Shown one piece after another: positions 41,072-51,690 of a stretch of 64,000 nucleotides of DNA. The notes beneath the pieces are model-generated. The model did not search any database. It saw only the letters and a list, made by a program, of their open reading frames with translations, and was not told the origin of the DNA. Numbering within the stretch: the first letter of the stretch is position 1; each line of letters begins with the position of its first letter. The translations under genes and the position numbers were made by a program. The stretch is from Epichloe hybrida (taxonomy: Eukaryota; Ascomycota; Sordariomycetes; Hypocreales; Clavicipitaceae), in contig JAFEKR010000006.1 in NCBI GenBank assembly GCA_019022495.1, positions 2,170,001 to 2,234,000 on the forward strand, written 5' to 3'.

Positions 41072-44000
41072 TTATTGTGCCGCGCCAGACATTTGTTTCT
41101 TGCCTCTCGCAATCAGCCTTTTGTAAAGCTCGACTAACACTTCGCTCCAGCCTTCCTCTTTTGCGCCCATCTTGTTGCCAATCTTATTAGCTAGGAACTC
41201 TCCGACCTTGCTGACGTTGAAGTGCTCTCCGTAGACCACCTGAACTTGCGTAGATATTCCAATGTCCACGCCCTGGGGCATGCTCTGCCCGTGGAGATGG
41301 AGCGTGGTCTCTACCCTGGTTTTGAGAGCTGACAGGAGCAGTGAGCTCGTCACTGCAACGCTGGAATCAGACGTTTTCACCACATTTGTCGGGAACGTGA
41401 CATTGATTGTGCCGATCTGAGACGTGACGAAGCGCGCTTTATCCCACGCCACGCGAACAACGTCCAAGAGATCCAGAATCTTGGTTCGGCTCTGCGGCAA
41501 CGCCCGTACATGATCTCGTATGCACTGCAAGAAGAACTCCTTTTCAGCCGTTCTTGCACGTGCGGCGTCGCTACGGTCACCAATGTACCAAAGATCGATG
41601 CGAGAATTGTGCTGATGAGGCTGGAATGAAGCAATGTCGAAGACGATTTCAATCTCACGCTTGTAAGCCATGGACAAATTCGTGCCCATGAGGCCGGTTA
41701 CAGCCCAGCCATATTTCTTTTCAATCGCATCTACACGAGCTATAGCCTGAATCAGCACAAGTATATCATCATTGGTACCATGATTTAGCTTGCGGCTTAC
41801 CTTTGAGTGATTCAACCTCACTGCACGTCCAGCCACGACAAGCTTGTCGGACTTTCTCGGCTTCTTGGATGCCTTGCAGGAGGGCTTGCTTTTTGGTGGC
41901 GAGAATTTCCACCTCGGATGCAGAGGATTCGAATTCCTGCCGCAATTCGTCTACTAGTCTCTTCTTCTCTGCAATGTCGTCGTCCACGTTATTGAGTTCG
42001 TCTCTTGCTGCCTCTAGTTCAGCTGGATCGCAATCAGCCAGCTCCTTTGCCGCTTCTTCGAGGTTGCCGCCTTCCTCCTCCAAGGCTTCGTACTGTTCCA
42101 GCGCGTTGGGCAAGACGGCTGCTAACAAGTCTGCTTGTTCTTTAAGAATGATTTCATCTGCATTCATGTCCTCTGCTATTTTCGAAAGACCCTCCCTCAG
42201 GCCTTCCTGCAGCTTCGACCTCCATTCGTACCACATCGCCTTACTTAGAAGCCTGGCGTGGGTCTTGACATTCTTGAACTGGTTGTCCATGAGAGCCTTG
42301 ACGTCAGGAGTAGCCGAGATATATTCGCGGAAAAGGGGAGGGTTGTCCTCAAGCGCCTCAGCTTCGATCTCTTTGACAATGCGGCGGCCCTCTGCTATAT
42401 AGTTCTTCAATTCACGGCAAGAATGTTGGTAGAGCTCTAACATGGGGATCGTGCACGCGCCAGCTAGAACGCAGCGTTCTAGCGTCAACGCATCCTCTCC
42501 CTCCGCGGTCGAGCCGTCTTGCAAATTGTTGGGAGCAGCAGTGTGGCGTCGCTTAGTTGTTGTAAGTTCCATGAAACGGATGGATGTCATGTTCAAGAAG
42601 TCTTGGAGGTGAACCCTTCCATCATCAACATCTTGTTCCATTTCCTCAGTACTCTGATCATTATCATCGGCATAATCTACATCGTGGATCGTCTGATGTT
42701 CTCGATTGTTTCGATCCTGTCGTCGAGGCGTGCTGTCTGTACCATTCTTCAGTGGCGAAGAGAACGACGGCCCTGAATTGTTTGGGGTCGGTCCCAGGCT
42801 TCTTCGTGTTGACCTGGTCAACCTTCCAGTAGTTTCAGCCACGGAGGGGGGTTGCTGCAGTTTGATGTTTTTGACAGGACTGCCTTGATGCCCCTTAAGC
42901 CTCTTTACCCCATCATTCTCTTCAGAGTCCTCCTCGTCGTCGAGTTCTGCAGGTCTCTTGCCCAGGAGACCCTTTGCGCTGCCTACATGCAGACTTTTTC
43001 GTCCCTTCATGACGCTTCGCTTGGGGCTCAAGCTGTCGATCATTTCTCTCAAGTTGAAAGTGGCATCTCTATCCTTTTGAAAAGTCTTTTCCTGCAACTT
43101 TTCCTTGGCTTTTCCATCTTCTCTTGCTTTATCGACCTCTTGTTGCATGATCTTGGGGTCTTCAAATGTGATTTCACGTCTTCCTGGCACAAAGTCGGTG
43201 GCAGAATCACCGATAGAGCTGCGTTTTTCAAACAGAGCTGTGACCTGAGGTGATCCAAGACCGCTTTTGTCCGCACCTAGGCCAGATAATCGACGAGTCT
43301 GCGGTGTCAAGACAACAGTTGGTGTTTGTGCACCAGTCCCTGCGTCGTTCTTAAATATTGAGAACCTCGGTTTTGATGACTTGATTGATGATGGAGTTGT
43401 CTCAGCTTTTACTGATCCTTTTCTTCGAGGGGCATTTGATCGTGGGCTCTTGCTTCGGCTGGCTTGTGTCGGGGTACCAGGCGATGCAACTTGAGCTCGA
43501 GGTGTTGCGAGCTTCGGCGGAGATGGTGTCGGGGTTCTGAGAGGAGACGAAATGGTATATTCCGGCGTTTGCGGATCGGTGCTGCGACGCAAGCCGCTGC
43601 CCCTGAATGCTGATAGACCGGGGCTTTGGGGATCGTTTTTCGGCGAAGCAGCTTGAGAGATTGCAGACAATCTAGAGCTGCGGCGCGTTGGGGTCTTTGG
43701 AGCGACCGCTGCAATGATTGCTCGGTTAGGGCTGTGAGGTTTGTCGACCTCCTCCTCCATGATTCTCTTTCCAACGTTCCGGGATGTGGCGTCTCCATGA
43801 CCGAGGATACCCCCAATGGCCGCGGTAATATCCATACCCATGGTCTCCTCGTCCTCCAGCATTGCAGTGTTCTCGCATGTCGGAAAGGATGGTAATATGT
43901 TACCATATCCAATAGTCATTTCCATGGTGTCTTCGGCCCCAGTCTCTGCTTGTCGATTAAGAGTACTTCGGCTGCCAGCAGTTCCATCTGCAACTTTTGC

Positions 44001-45469
44001 CTGAGGAAGAGCGCCACCTATTGCTGTAGTGAATTCCATCGAAAAGTCTTCGTTCGCATCAGAGTCTTCACCAAAATCGTTATTGGGTTGGTTGATGCCA
44101 CCAATGGCGGTTGTGAACTCCATTGTTGCTCCCAGGGTAACATCATCGTCTTGAGGTGCTTGGTTGATGATAGATTGGTTATACAGACTTCGTGCTGTCT
44201 TGTCCTGTGACAGTATACCACCCAGAGCCTGCGTGACGTCCATGGACATGTCATCATCTTGAGTCAAGTCTCTGGGAATATCTCTAGTCTCTTGCGACTT
44301 GAGAATACCGCCAATGACACTGGTCATGTCCATGTCCGTGTCCATGTCCATTTCTGTTCCGTCATCTCCCTTCTCTGCCGGGCTTTTAGCGCCATTCACA
44401 GAGGCTGAGGGCTGACTTTTCTTCACCCAACCAAAAGAAGGAATAACTTCCTCGCCATCATCGAGATCGTCATTATCATCGCCACTCAGGCGCTGTGTGT
44501 CAGCTCTTTGCGCTGCCGCACGTAACGCTTGGTCAAGCGTTGAACTGTCGTCGTCAGAGTCGTATCTCTCAGAGGCAACAGTAGTTCCTGTAACGTCTTC
44601 GGTCTCAATAGTCATCATGGTGCCATCGTCTGAGTCGTTACTGGAGCCACTGTCATCCTCTACCTCCTCAACATCATCCGCTGGCTCAGAATCAGAGCTG
44701 TATATCGTCGATGTAAGCGTATTGTCATTGGTATTTCCAAAATTTGCAGCTGGAAGACCCGAGTTCCTTCTATTTGAAGCTTGATTATCGGGCGAGTTTG
44801 GCACAGTTCCCGTCGAATCCGCGCCATGGACAGACGAGGCTCGCCGTGACGAGTCGGTCGATGTTGTTGAGTCTTGCATGTACTCAATTTCGTGAAAAGT
44901 ATGTAGTGTAGCTTCGGCGGCAAATGATACTCTTCTGTTCGCCAATGACTTCCGACGTGCGTCTCTGCGCTCGCTCTCCTCTCTTGCCCGAACTGCTGCC
45001 TGTTGTTCCGCTTCAGTCTTGAGAGCTACCTTGGAGCCATTGATGCTATCTTCGCTTGAAATCGCCAGAGTCCTGGTCGATTCGCGAGACTCGCTCAGGT
45101 TTCTAGTCCGTTGCGTGCCGTTCCTCAATGGTGGAATCTCCGGCACCGAGTATGCGGTGGGTTTGAGAATCGATCGCGGCAAGGGAGCTGCAATAGACTG
45201 ACAAATGTTAGTATCAGGTTGCGGCAAACCCTCTTTCACGCAGCTGAATGAAAACCTACTGCCCGCCGGTTTCCATTTCCATGCTTTAAACCATCGAGTC
45301 CGCCTGGACCCATACTCTTGCTTCGTGACTTCTTGCGATTGGCAGCCAATGTGCTCGCCACGTCCACCGTCGCATTCTCCTTATCCATGGTTTTTCTCAT
45401 CGCGACGTTCCCAACCGATTTGCGAACTCGCCTGGTCGAAGGGACCGTGGCGTCGGCCGAGGGAGCCAT
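41072..45469 (-). CDS. SPC7: Kinetochore protein Spc7/KNL1 (Spc105)
   Basis: Outer-kinetochore scaffold of the KMN network that recruits the checkpoint proteins Bub1/Bub3 and PP1. Exons 45469-45260, 45197-41801 and 41739-41072 give 1424 aa. The N-terminus has both PP1-docking motifs, SILK (near 78) and RVSF (near 158). Six MELT-type units follow (about residues 350-560): MDMTSVIGGIL, MDVTQALGGIL, MEFTTAIGGIN, MEFTTAIGGAL, MEMTIGYGNIL, MDITAAIGGIL. A Ser/Pro/Lys-rich middle leads to a long coiled coil and the Spc7 C-terminal RWD region. Intron 2 (41800-41740) must use CTATAG so that ESLK-ARVDAIEKKYGW stays in frame; the nearer CAG would shift it. The ATG at 45601 would add 44 unconserved residues. 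Confidence 0.94.
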
Positions 45470-45921
45470 CGTCACGATGTTATTCGAGATCGTCGTTACA
45501 CCGTTGAGACTGAAGCTATCATGAGCTGTCACAGGTGACAAACCGCGATGCATCCCGTGTTTGTTTACTTCCACAGTAGGCAACGGGACGTTGTACTGCA
45601 AGCGGGGTGTGGGTCTTGACGATCCTCCAAAAGGTGGGTCTCAATCATCCAGGCCAACGTAAGAGTCACGTGCGAGATCAATGGATCATTGTTGATTAGC
45701 TATCACGTGAGTGAGTCTTCACCCTGGTTCGGAGGGTGGGTCTCTCGCCTACTCAGCCAATCTAAATTTTGCAAGCCCTAAGTTGGAAGTAAGCTTGCAA
45801 AAAAATTGGTGTGTAATTGATTGCCCTATTCCCTCCATTCGCGCAAAACAACTTCCTGCCTCACCCACCCTCAACGACAGCCCTCCTCCAACGACAACTC
45901 TCTGGAGCAGGATAATTCAAG
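45470..45921. promoter_or_regulatory. Divergent promoter SPC7 / uS17
   Basis: Short head-to-head spacer. A CCAAT box lies at 45757-45761, about 165 bp before the uS17 start. The uS17 side is pyrimidine-rich (45835-45905), as is common for ribosomal protein genes. Confidence 0.5.
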
Positions 45922-46720
45922 ATGTCAGTCTACGATTCCGTCCGACGCTACGATACCGAATCGAAACACGTTGTTGGTCGCTAACTTGTACTCAGGGCGA
46001 CCGAGTTGACCGTCCAGTCGGAGCGTGCTTTCCAGAAGCAGCCTCACATCTTCCTCAACTCCAAGACCAAGGCCAAGAGCGCCAGACCGGGCAAGGGCGG
46101 CCGAAGATGGTATAAGGATGTTGGTCTGGGTTTCCGTACACCCAAAACTGCCATTGAGGGTAGCTACATCGGTATGTGCGCAACAGACTCGAGCATCGCA
46201 ATCTCGAAATTGGCTGGAGCACGAATTGCATAGGGGAAGGTTTCAGAGGAAACAGAGGCGGACTACACGGGTCGAGATTGCGATGGATCACCTTTGAGCG
46301 ATGGAACGAACGAACGAACGACTGACCTTTCAATCCGAACAGACAAGAAGTGCCCTTTCACCGGTCTCGTCTCCATCCGTGGCCGTATCCTGACCGGCAC
46401 AGTCGTCTCCACGAAGATGCACCGAACCGTCATCATCCGAAGAGAGTACCTCCACTTCATCCCCAAGTACTCTCGTTATGAGAAGCGCCACAAGAACCTC
46501 GCCGCCCACGTCTCCCCCGCTTTCCGTGTCGAGGAGGGTGATCAGGTTACAGTTGGACAGTGCCGACCTCTTTCCAAGACTGTACGTTGTGCATCCACGA
46601 GTCCTGACATTGTGTTCTATGTGGTGGAGTCTGTATTCTAACTCGAGACAGGTCCGCTTCAACGTTCTGCGTGTTCTGCCCCGAACTGGCAAGGCGGTTA
46701 AGAAATTCAGCAAGTTCTGA
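45922..46720 (+). CDS. RPS11: 40S ribosomal protein S11 (uS17)
   Basis: Small-subunit ribosomal protein. Four exons: 45922-45923 (only the AT of the start codon), 45996-46171, 46343-46581, 46652-46720, giving 161 aa. The first intron (45924-45995, 72 bp; donor GTCAGT, branch site GCTAAC, acceptor ACTCAG) splits the ATG as AT-G, giving [16 protein letters not shown]. Other introns are 171 and 70 bp. Recognised segments are [13 protein letters not shown] [63 protein letters not shown] and the C-terminal KKFSKF. Length and sequence match eukaryotic uS17. Confidence 0.97.
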
Positions 46721-47328
46721 ATGGGACTCTTCTTCTGGCATTTTTTGGCGTGATAAATATGAGAAGGGATAGGACATTCTCACTCAAAGGGTCGGACTCC
46801 GGAAGTTGTTTGGCAATGATTATGCTGTAGTTGCAGTCAGGATTAAAACAATGGTTTCATGAATGCAACATCTACATATCAAGCGTCCGACAGACCATGA
46901 AGTGACAAGACACCTAGCGATCCACTACCAACTCAATTTATTGATCCTTGCGCGAAGATAAAGCTGCGGTATCTTGTGCTGTGTTCATTAGGGAAATTCA
47001 AATGTCATTTGCGTGGAGCTGGTAAAATCTTGAAGGCTTGACAAATGACATGGGATGGATGAAGGAAAGAACGTGAGCGAGTTCTAAGGTGATTCCATTT
47101 GCGCATATATCAGAATGTAACACTTTGTGCAAGATTTCCATCCCTCTCTATACTCACAAATCACGGCATCAACTCCCGAATTTCTGGGGGAGAACTTGCG
47201 TGCAGATAAAACACAGTGTGAAGTGCGGTATCTATATTGCACACTGTGTTTACATGGAAATTCCTGCGCCATCATGTCCAGGTCTGGCCTGACAGTTGCA
47301 TCCAGCCAAAGTGCAGCAACAAACCAAG
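46721..47328. other. Spacer between uS17 and the twin-CX9C gene
   Basis: The 3' end of uS17 and promoter of the next gene on the same strand. Nothing else recognised. Confidence 0.6.
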
Positions 47329-48333
47329 ATGGGCTGGTTTCCGTCGATTTTCGGATCAGACAAATCGTCTGATCCCCTCGGAAAGCTTGACCCAAAGCTC
47401 CGAGAATTCCTCGAGAAGGAATCCCCCGTCAAATACGCTCCGAATCAAGCACAGAAGTCCTCGACACCTGCGCCGCAGAACCACGGTCAGGATCTACATG
47501 GGGAACCCGAGAGTAAAGGAGATCCGTCTGCAGTCCCATCAGTGAGCTTATATCAGGACGGGCGCTATGCGCATTTGTGGAAAACCTACCGGCCTCTCGA
47601 GGACATCGAGTCAGAGTCAGCGACCGACCACGACAAGCTCATGGGTGTGCTCGAGGGGTTCAAGGAGCGCAAAGCAGCAATCGGTCGCGCAGCACTGGAG
47701 AATTGTGCGATTCAGCAAGAAGATTGGGTGAACTGCATGAAGAACGGCAGCTGGGAAGATCAATTACAAATGTGTAGACATCAAGTCCGGCGCTTCGAGA
47801 GATGCTACACCATGCAATCGGTACGGCCAAGAACTCCATGTTACTGACAGGACAGGACAACATTTTTTTGCTAACATTGCGATTGGAAGAGGTTCCTCAG
47901 GGCGCTAGGCTACGGATCAGTTGCTGGTCGCCCTCTGCAAGTTGACGAAGATGTTCAAATGCATGCAGACCGATTATACGAAAGAATGCTCAACCACGAG
48001 ACAGCCGTCGAACAGGCGAAGAAGGACGGAACGCCAATTCCAGTATTTGACTCGGCGTTGCCCAAAGCGAGTGTGCCAAGGGTTACGCCGACAGACGAAC
48101 TGGAGAAGCGATGGAAGGAGAAATTGGATAAACTACCTGCGGGAGAGCGAGTGGTGGAAGAAGCGGCTCTAAGAGCGGATTTGCAGGTCAAGTCTGAGGT
48201 TGCCAAGAGCGTCAAGCAAATATGGGCTAATCAGAAGGAGGAAAGAGATGCGCGCAAAGCGGATGGACAGTCCACCTTTGGGGACACCGTAGCTGGGCTA
48301 TTTGGTCGAAGTGGCAATGAGGGAAAGAAATAA
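47329..48333 (+). CDS. Twin-CX9C (CHCH-like) protein of unknown function
   Basis: Exon 1 47329-47820 and exon 2 47890-48333, split by a 69-bp intron (GTACGG donor, GCTAAC branch, GGAAG acceptor), give 311 aa. Cysteines fall at residues 126/136 and 149/159, that is CX9C-X12-CX9C. This is the layout of coiled-coil-helix-coiled-coil-helix proteins that are oxidised by Mia40 in the mitochondrial intermembrane space. The pattern continues across the splice junction as RRFERCYTMQS-RFLRALGYGS. The N-terminus MGWFPSIFG is not a classical presequence. The C-terminal half is charged and helical (ELEKRWKEKLDKLPAGERVVEEAALRADL). I do not know a characterised homologue; intermembrane-space location is an inference from the cysteine spacing. 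Confidence 0.78.
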
Positions 48334-49632
48334 GGGCATTCGCAATATAGTATACCACAGCATGACTATGTACACTATGTAGCATTAACGGTTGGTGATC
48401 AGCGTCGTTTATCTACCCAATTGTAGTTCAAAAATGGACAATTCTTCCGCAAGACGGAAAATAAGGGGAAGAGAAAAATTGACAAATTGTTGAAGTTAGT
48501 CCAGTTCGCACATGGAAAGAGGTCCGTAGTTAGCTGAAACCAGTCAGACATGGTGGAATAATTTCACAATAAGACATAACCCAAATCCATTCGTCAAGTA
48601 AGCGAGTTGGTTTCGTGGTCTAGTTGGTCATGATTTCTCGTTAACACCGAGAAGGTCCCCGGTTCGAGCCCGGGCGAAACCATGCATTCATCTTTTGCCT
48701 CATCCAATACCTCCAAAAAAAAAAAAAAAAAAACGTCACCGTCAATCAAAACATTTTTTTCGTCTAATTAATCGTATTGGCCGTCATTTTTTGTGGGTTT
48801 TCAACTCTATACCCCGAATACCCGCGACGTACTCCGCAGGCAATAGCAAACCAACCCAGACACAACTATTTTTGCTTAAACTCAACACATCACGCTGCTT
48901 CATAATCGCGCGGCAGCGAACAGCCTACATGGGCGTCACATTTGGTGTGCCGGATTTAGGTGGCAGGGCCTCTGCTGGGAGGCTTCTTGACACACAACTG
49001 AAGACACAGAAAGGTCCATGGTATATGAAACGATACTACCCTGTAGCTTGGACGCGTTTGTGCTGTACCAGTCACAAAAGATGTTACTGCGAATCATCGA
49101 ATGAGCAGGCCTGTAGAACAAAACAGGTTCAAGGTCGACGACATTAAAATAAACAAGTTCCATGTGTTTGTGGCTACAGCAATGTGCTTCGTTGATCATT
49201 GTCAATGCATTCGCTGAGCAGCAGTTGACAAACATAGACCTACCTAATAAAAACTAGACACTATACGCAGAAGATCACAAAGTGAAACGATCACTGAAAT
49301 AAATGACCATTTTGAAGAACAATGTAAAGGGTGAAACGAATCGCCAACCTCACCAAATAAAACCAGAGAATGGCGTCAGAGAGCCCTTCGTTTTTTATTA
49401 CTCTTGGAATAGCGCGGTGATGCGGAGCAGATGACAGCTGCAACGCACCGATTAATGAAATGCGCATTCCGAACATCACACAAGACACAGCTCTACCCTC
49501 TACGTTTCCTTGGTACAGTGTCCCGTCACGTAGCGACAAATTTTCATCGTGAACATGGGCAAGCTTGGGGAGGGGGGGGGGAGGAAAGGGGGTATCTTGA
49601 TCGGACTACATTTCCCTTCCAGCTGACCGAGA
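48334..49632. other. Spacer holding the tRNA-Val gene, otherwise gene-free
   Basis: Contains the tRNA at 48609-48682 and, about 35 bp past it, an A-run of 18 (near 48715-48732). The rest (48735-49632) shows only short unrecognised ORFs, a G-rich run at 49567-49590, and a one-mismatch TACTCCGCA word near 48829. It also serves as the 3' region of the URI gene. Confidence 0.6.
48609..48682 (+). tRNA. tRNA-Val (anticodon AAC)
   Basis: A 74-nt intronless tRNA. The acceptor stem pairs GGTTTCG (48609-48615) with CGAAACC (48675-48681), with A as discriminator. The anticodon stem TCTCG/CGAGA encloses loop TTAACAC with AAC at 48643-48645. The T-arm is CCCGG-TTCGAGC-CCGGG, which carries a perfect B box GGTTCGAGCC. 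A TTTT run shortly downstream (near 48692) can stop Pol III. The sequence closely resembles yeast tRNA-Val(AAC). Confidence 0.97.
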
Positions 49633-51468
49633 CTAATGCCGCGACAGGCGCGCCGCCTTGAAATGGCTCACTGGCTCACCTCCATCGGCCTCGTCTAGAG
49701 GCTGGATGACGGACTCGTCCTCCTTCAGAAAGCCTCCATCACGCTGGATGAATCTCCTTCGCATACGCTGATGTTCATCGGCGACTTCCTGGTGGACCAT
49801 CGTTTCGTCAAACTCGTCGGGTGCGATGACACAGGACGGCGTGTCCCGCTCAAGTAGTTTGTCGGCTATGGTAGAGCCTTTGGGACCCGTGGGCACAGTT
49901 CTCTGTTCTTGCTGCACGTAGTGTGTGGGAATGTCAAAGGGGCCCTTGGGTACGACTTCATTCACGGGTGCAGGATTGACGTCCCTGGCCTTCTTGAACC
50001 TTGACGGCTTTCGGGCCGGCTTCACCTCTGTCGCCTTTGTGGACACTGTTCTCTCGACGATGTCACTCAGCGGATCAACGACTGGCGCTGTCTGGTCCTT
50101 TATCGGTACTGTCTCCGCTTCAGCTTCCGGAGCGATTTCCAGCGCTTGCGCGAAGCGAACACCCTTCTTCTCACCCGCATCCCCATTATTCCTATAATCT
50201 TTAAAATTGGACTTCTGAGGGATTGGCCTTGAGGAAGAAGACGTGGGTCCTGTCCCCTGTTTGACCACAATTCGACCGATGCCTCCTTGACCATCTCCCG
50301 ATTTTTCAGCTTCATCACGCTCTGCCTGTTCGGTGAAACGGGATTTGATACCTAGTTTCTGTTCAAGTTCGAGCATCCGCCGGCGGTATTTGTCAGTGAC
50401 AACACGACCGGTGAAGCGCCCGAATTTATCTTCCTCATCATCATCGTCATCATCATCGTCATCGTCGTTGTCGAAGTCATCGTCAACATTATCCTCCCCG
50501 TAATCGAAACCGCTGTCGTCATCCAAGTCGTCTTCTTCCAGATCAATTTCGGCAACCACAGCACCGACTTGACCCATGCTGTACTCGAGCATCTGTCGCC
50601 TCAAGGTAGCATCAGCCTCATCCTCATCCTCAGGTATGACGGGATCTTCCTTGCTGATACTCTCTTGCTCCTTAGCTGTCTTCATGATCCGGTCCACTCG
50701 TTTGGCTCTGACTGACATCTCGGCCGATGGAGGTTCTGCGGCTTGCACCTCCTCAGAGAATGATACAGACTTCTTCACCGAAGGAGCCGGTATTGTTGTT
50801 GTCGGGGCAGGTGACGTGCTGGTGGGATTGGGAATTGACTTGGATGATATAGAGACAGCACTTCCCCCTTTCTCAGATGGAGCCGACTCGGATACTTCTG
50901 TCTTGGTTGCCGCTGACTTTTCCGAGGAAACATCACCAAGTCCTGCCTTCTCAAGCGTCTCTTGAATTTGGGGAAGTGATCTGCCGGGCTGGTCCAAACG
51001 ATACGACACCACGTTGTCATCGTCGTCTAACTCTTCAACAATTTCGGTGATTGGTTGGCCATCCTCGTCCGCGGCGTCGGGTTGACTGATGACTGTGGCG
51101 GCAGAGTACTTCTCCATGTTCTCGGCAGTTTCCAGCTGTTTCTCAAGACTGGCAACATTTTTGCCGACATAGTCGATGCGCCGTTGCAGTACATTGATGA
51201 TCTGATCTCTCGACTTGGAGCCCCGCAGACCAAAAACTTCATCGATCTCTTTGCCGGTCAACAATTCGCCCTCGAATTCGGCCTGAACCTTGTGCAACTG
51301 ATCGGGGGTGCATGGCTCGGGTATAGCCTCGACCTCTTCCTTGAGAGCCTCGTACTCGGCATCCCATGTCTGCCAATGCTGCAATGTCTTTGCCAACTGC
51401 TTGGCATTTTCCTCGAGCTGCAGACGGTGCTTCTCTAGGCTGAGAAAACTGTCGTTGGCACTAGTCAT
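49633..51468 (-). CDS. URI/Bud27-like unconventional prefoldin
   Basis: Intronless, 611 aa. The first 130 residues form a prefoldin-alpha type coiled coil: LEKHRLQLEENAKQLAKTLQHW, a loop with LLTGKEIDEVFG, then INVLQRRIDYVGKNVASLEKQL. Bud27/URI binds RNA polymerase subunit Rpb5 and helps assembly of RNA polymerases, and links to TOR and translation initiation in yeast. A long Asp-rich stretch lies near residues 300-345 (FDNDDDDDDDDDDEED). Two later conserved parts, KKGVRFAQALEIAPE and the C-terminal VIAPDEFDETMVHQEVADEHQRMRRRFIQRDGGFL, resemble the DUF3835 region of this family. Family call is good; exact function in this fungus is inferred. Confidence 0.83.
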   Translation of the reverse strand: MTSANDSFLSLEKHRLQLEENAKQLAKTLQHWQTWDAEYEALKEEVEAIPEPCTPDQLHKVQAEFEGELLTGKEIDEVFGLRGSKSRDQIINVLQRRIDYVGKNVASLEKQLETAENMEKYSAATVISQPDAADEDGQPITEIVEELDDDDNVVSYRLDQPGRSLPQIQETLEKAGLGDVSSEKSAATKTEVSESAPSEKGGSAVSISSKSIPNPTSTSPAPTTTIPAPSVKKSVSFSEEVQAAEPPSAEMSVRAKRVDRIMKTAKEQESISKEDPVIPEDEDEADATLRRQMLEYSMGQVGAVVAEIDLEEDDLDDDSGFDYGEDNVDDDFDNDDDDDDDDDDEEDKFGRFTGRVVTDKYRRRMLELEQKLGIKSRFTEQAERDEAEKSGDGQGGIGRIVVKQGTGPTSSSSRPIPQKSNFKDYRNNGDAGEKKGVRFAQALEIAPEAEAETVPIKDQTAPVVDPLSDIVERTVSTKATEVKPARKPSRFKKARDVNPAPVNEVVPKGPFDIPTHYVQQEQRTVPTGPKGSTIADKLLERDTPSCVIAPDEFDETMVHQEVADEHQRMRRRFIQRDGGFLKEDESVIQPLDEADGGEPVSHFKAARLSRH

Positions 51469-51690
51469 GGTATTCGGAGGGTGTTGAAGCTAAGCGGTTG
51501 GGTTAGTGGGAAAGTTTTCTTTAAAAAAAAAAAAAAAAAGTTGCACTTGACGCGACTTGCCTGACGGATGAACACCGGCTGATTATACCCGGCGGGTCGT
51601 GCTTCTGCTCCACCTGGGCCGTCGCCAATGGACCATTTCCAGACGATGATGTTGCTCTGAGTTGCTCTGAGTAATAATAAAAAAGCCATC

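Noticed and set aside
45470..45601. 44-residue N-terminal extension of SPC7
   Set aside because: Unconserved and overlapping the divergent promoter; the MAPSADATVPSTRRVRKS start is the usual type, though the longer form is not excluded.
48715..48732. A18 run after the tRNA as a SINE tail
   Set aside because: Only about 30 bp separate it from the tRNA end, with no SINE body or flanking duplication; the tRNA itself is intact and functional-looking.
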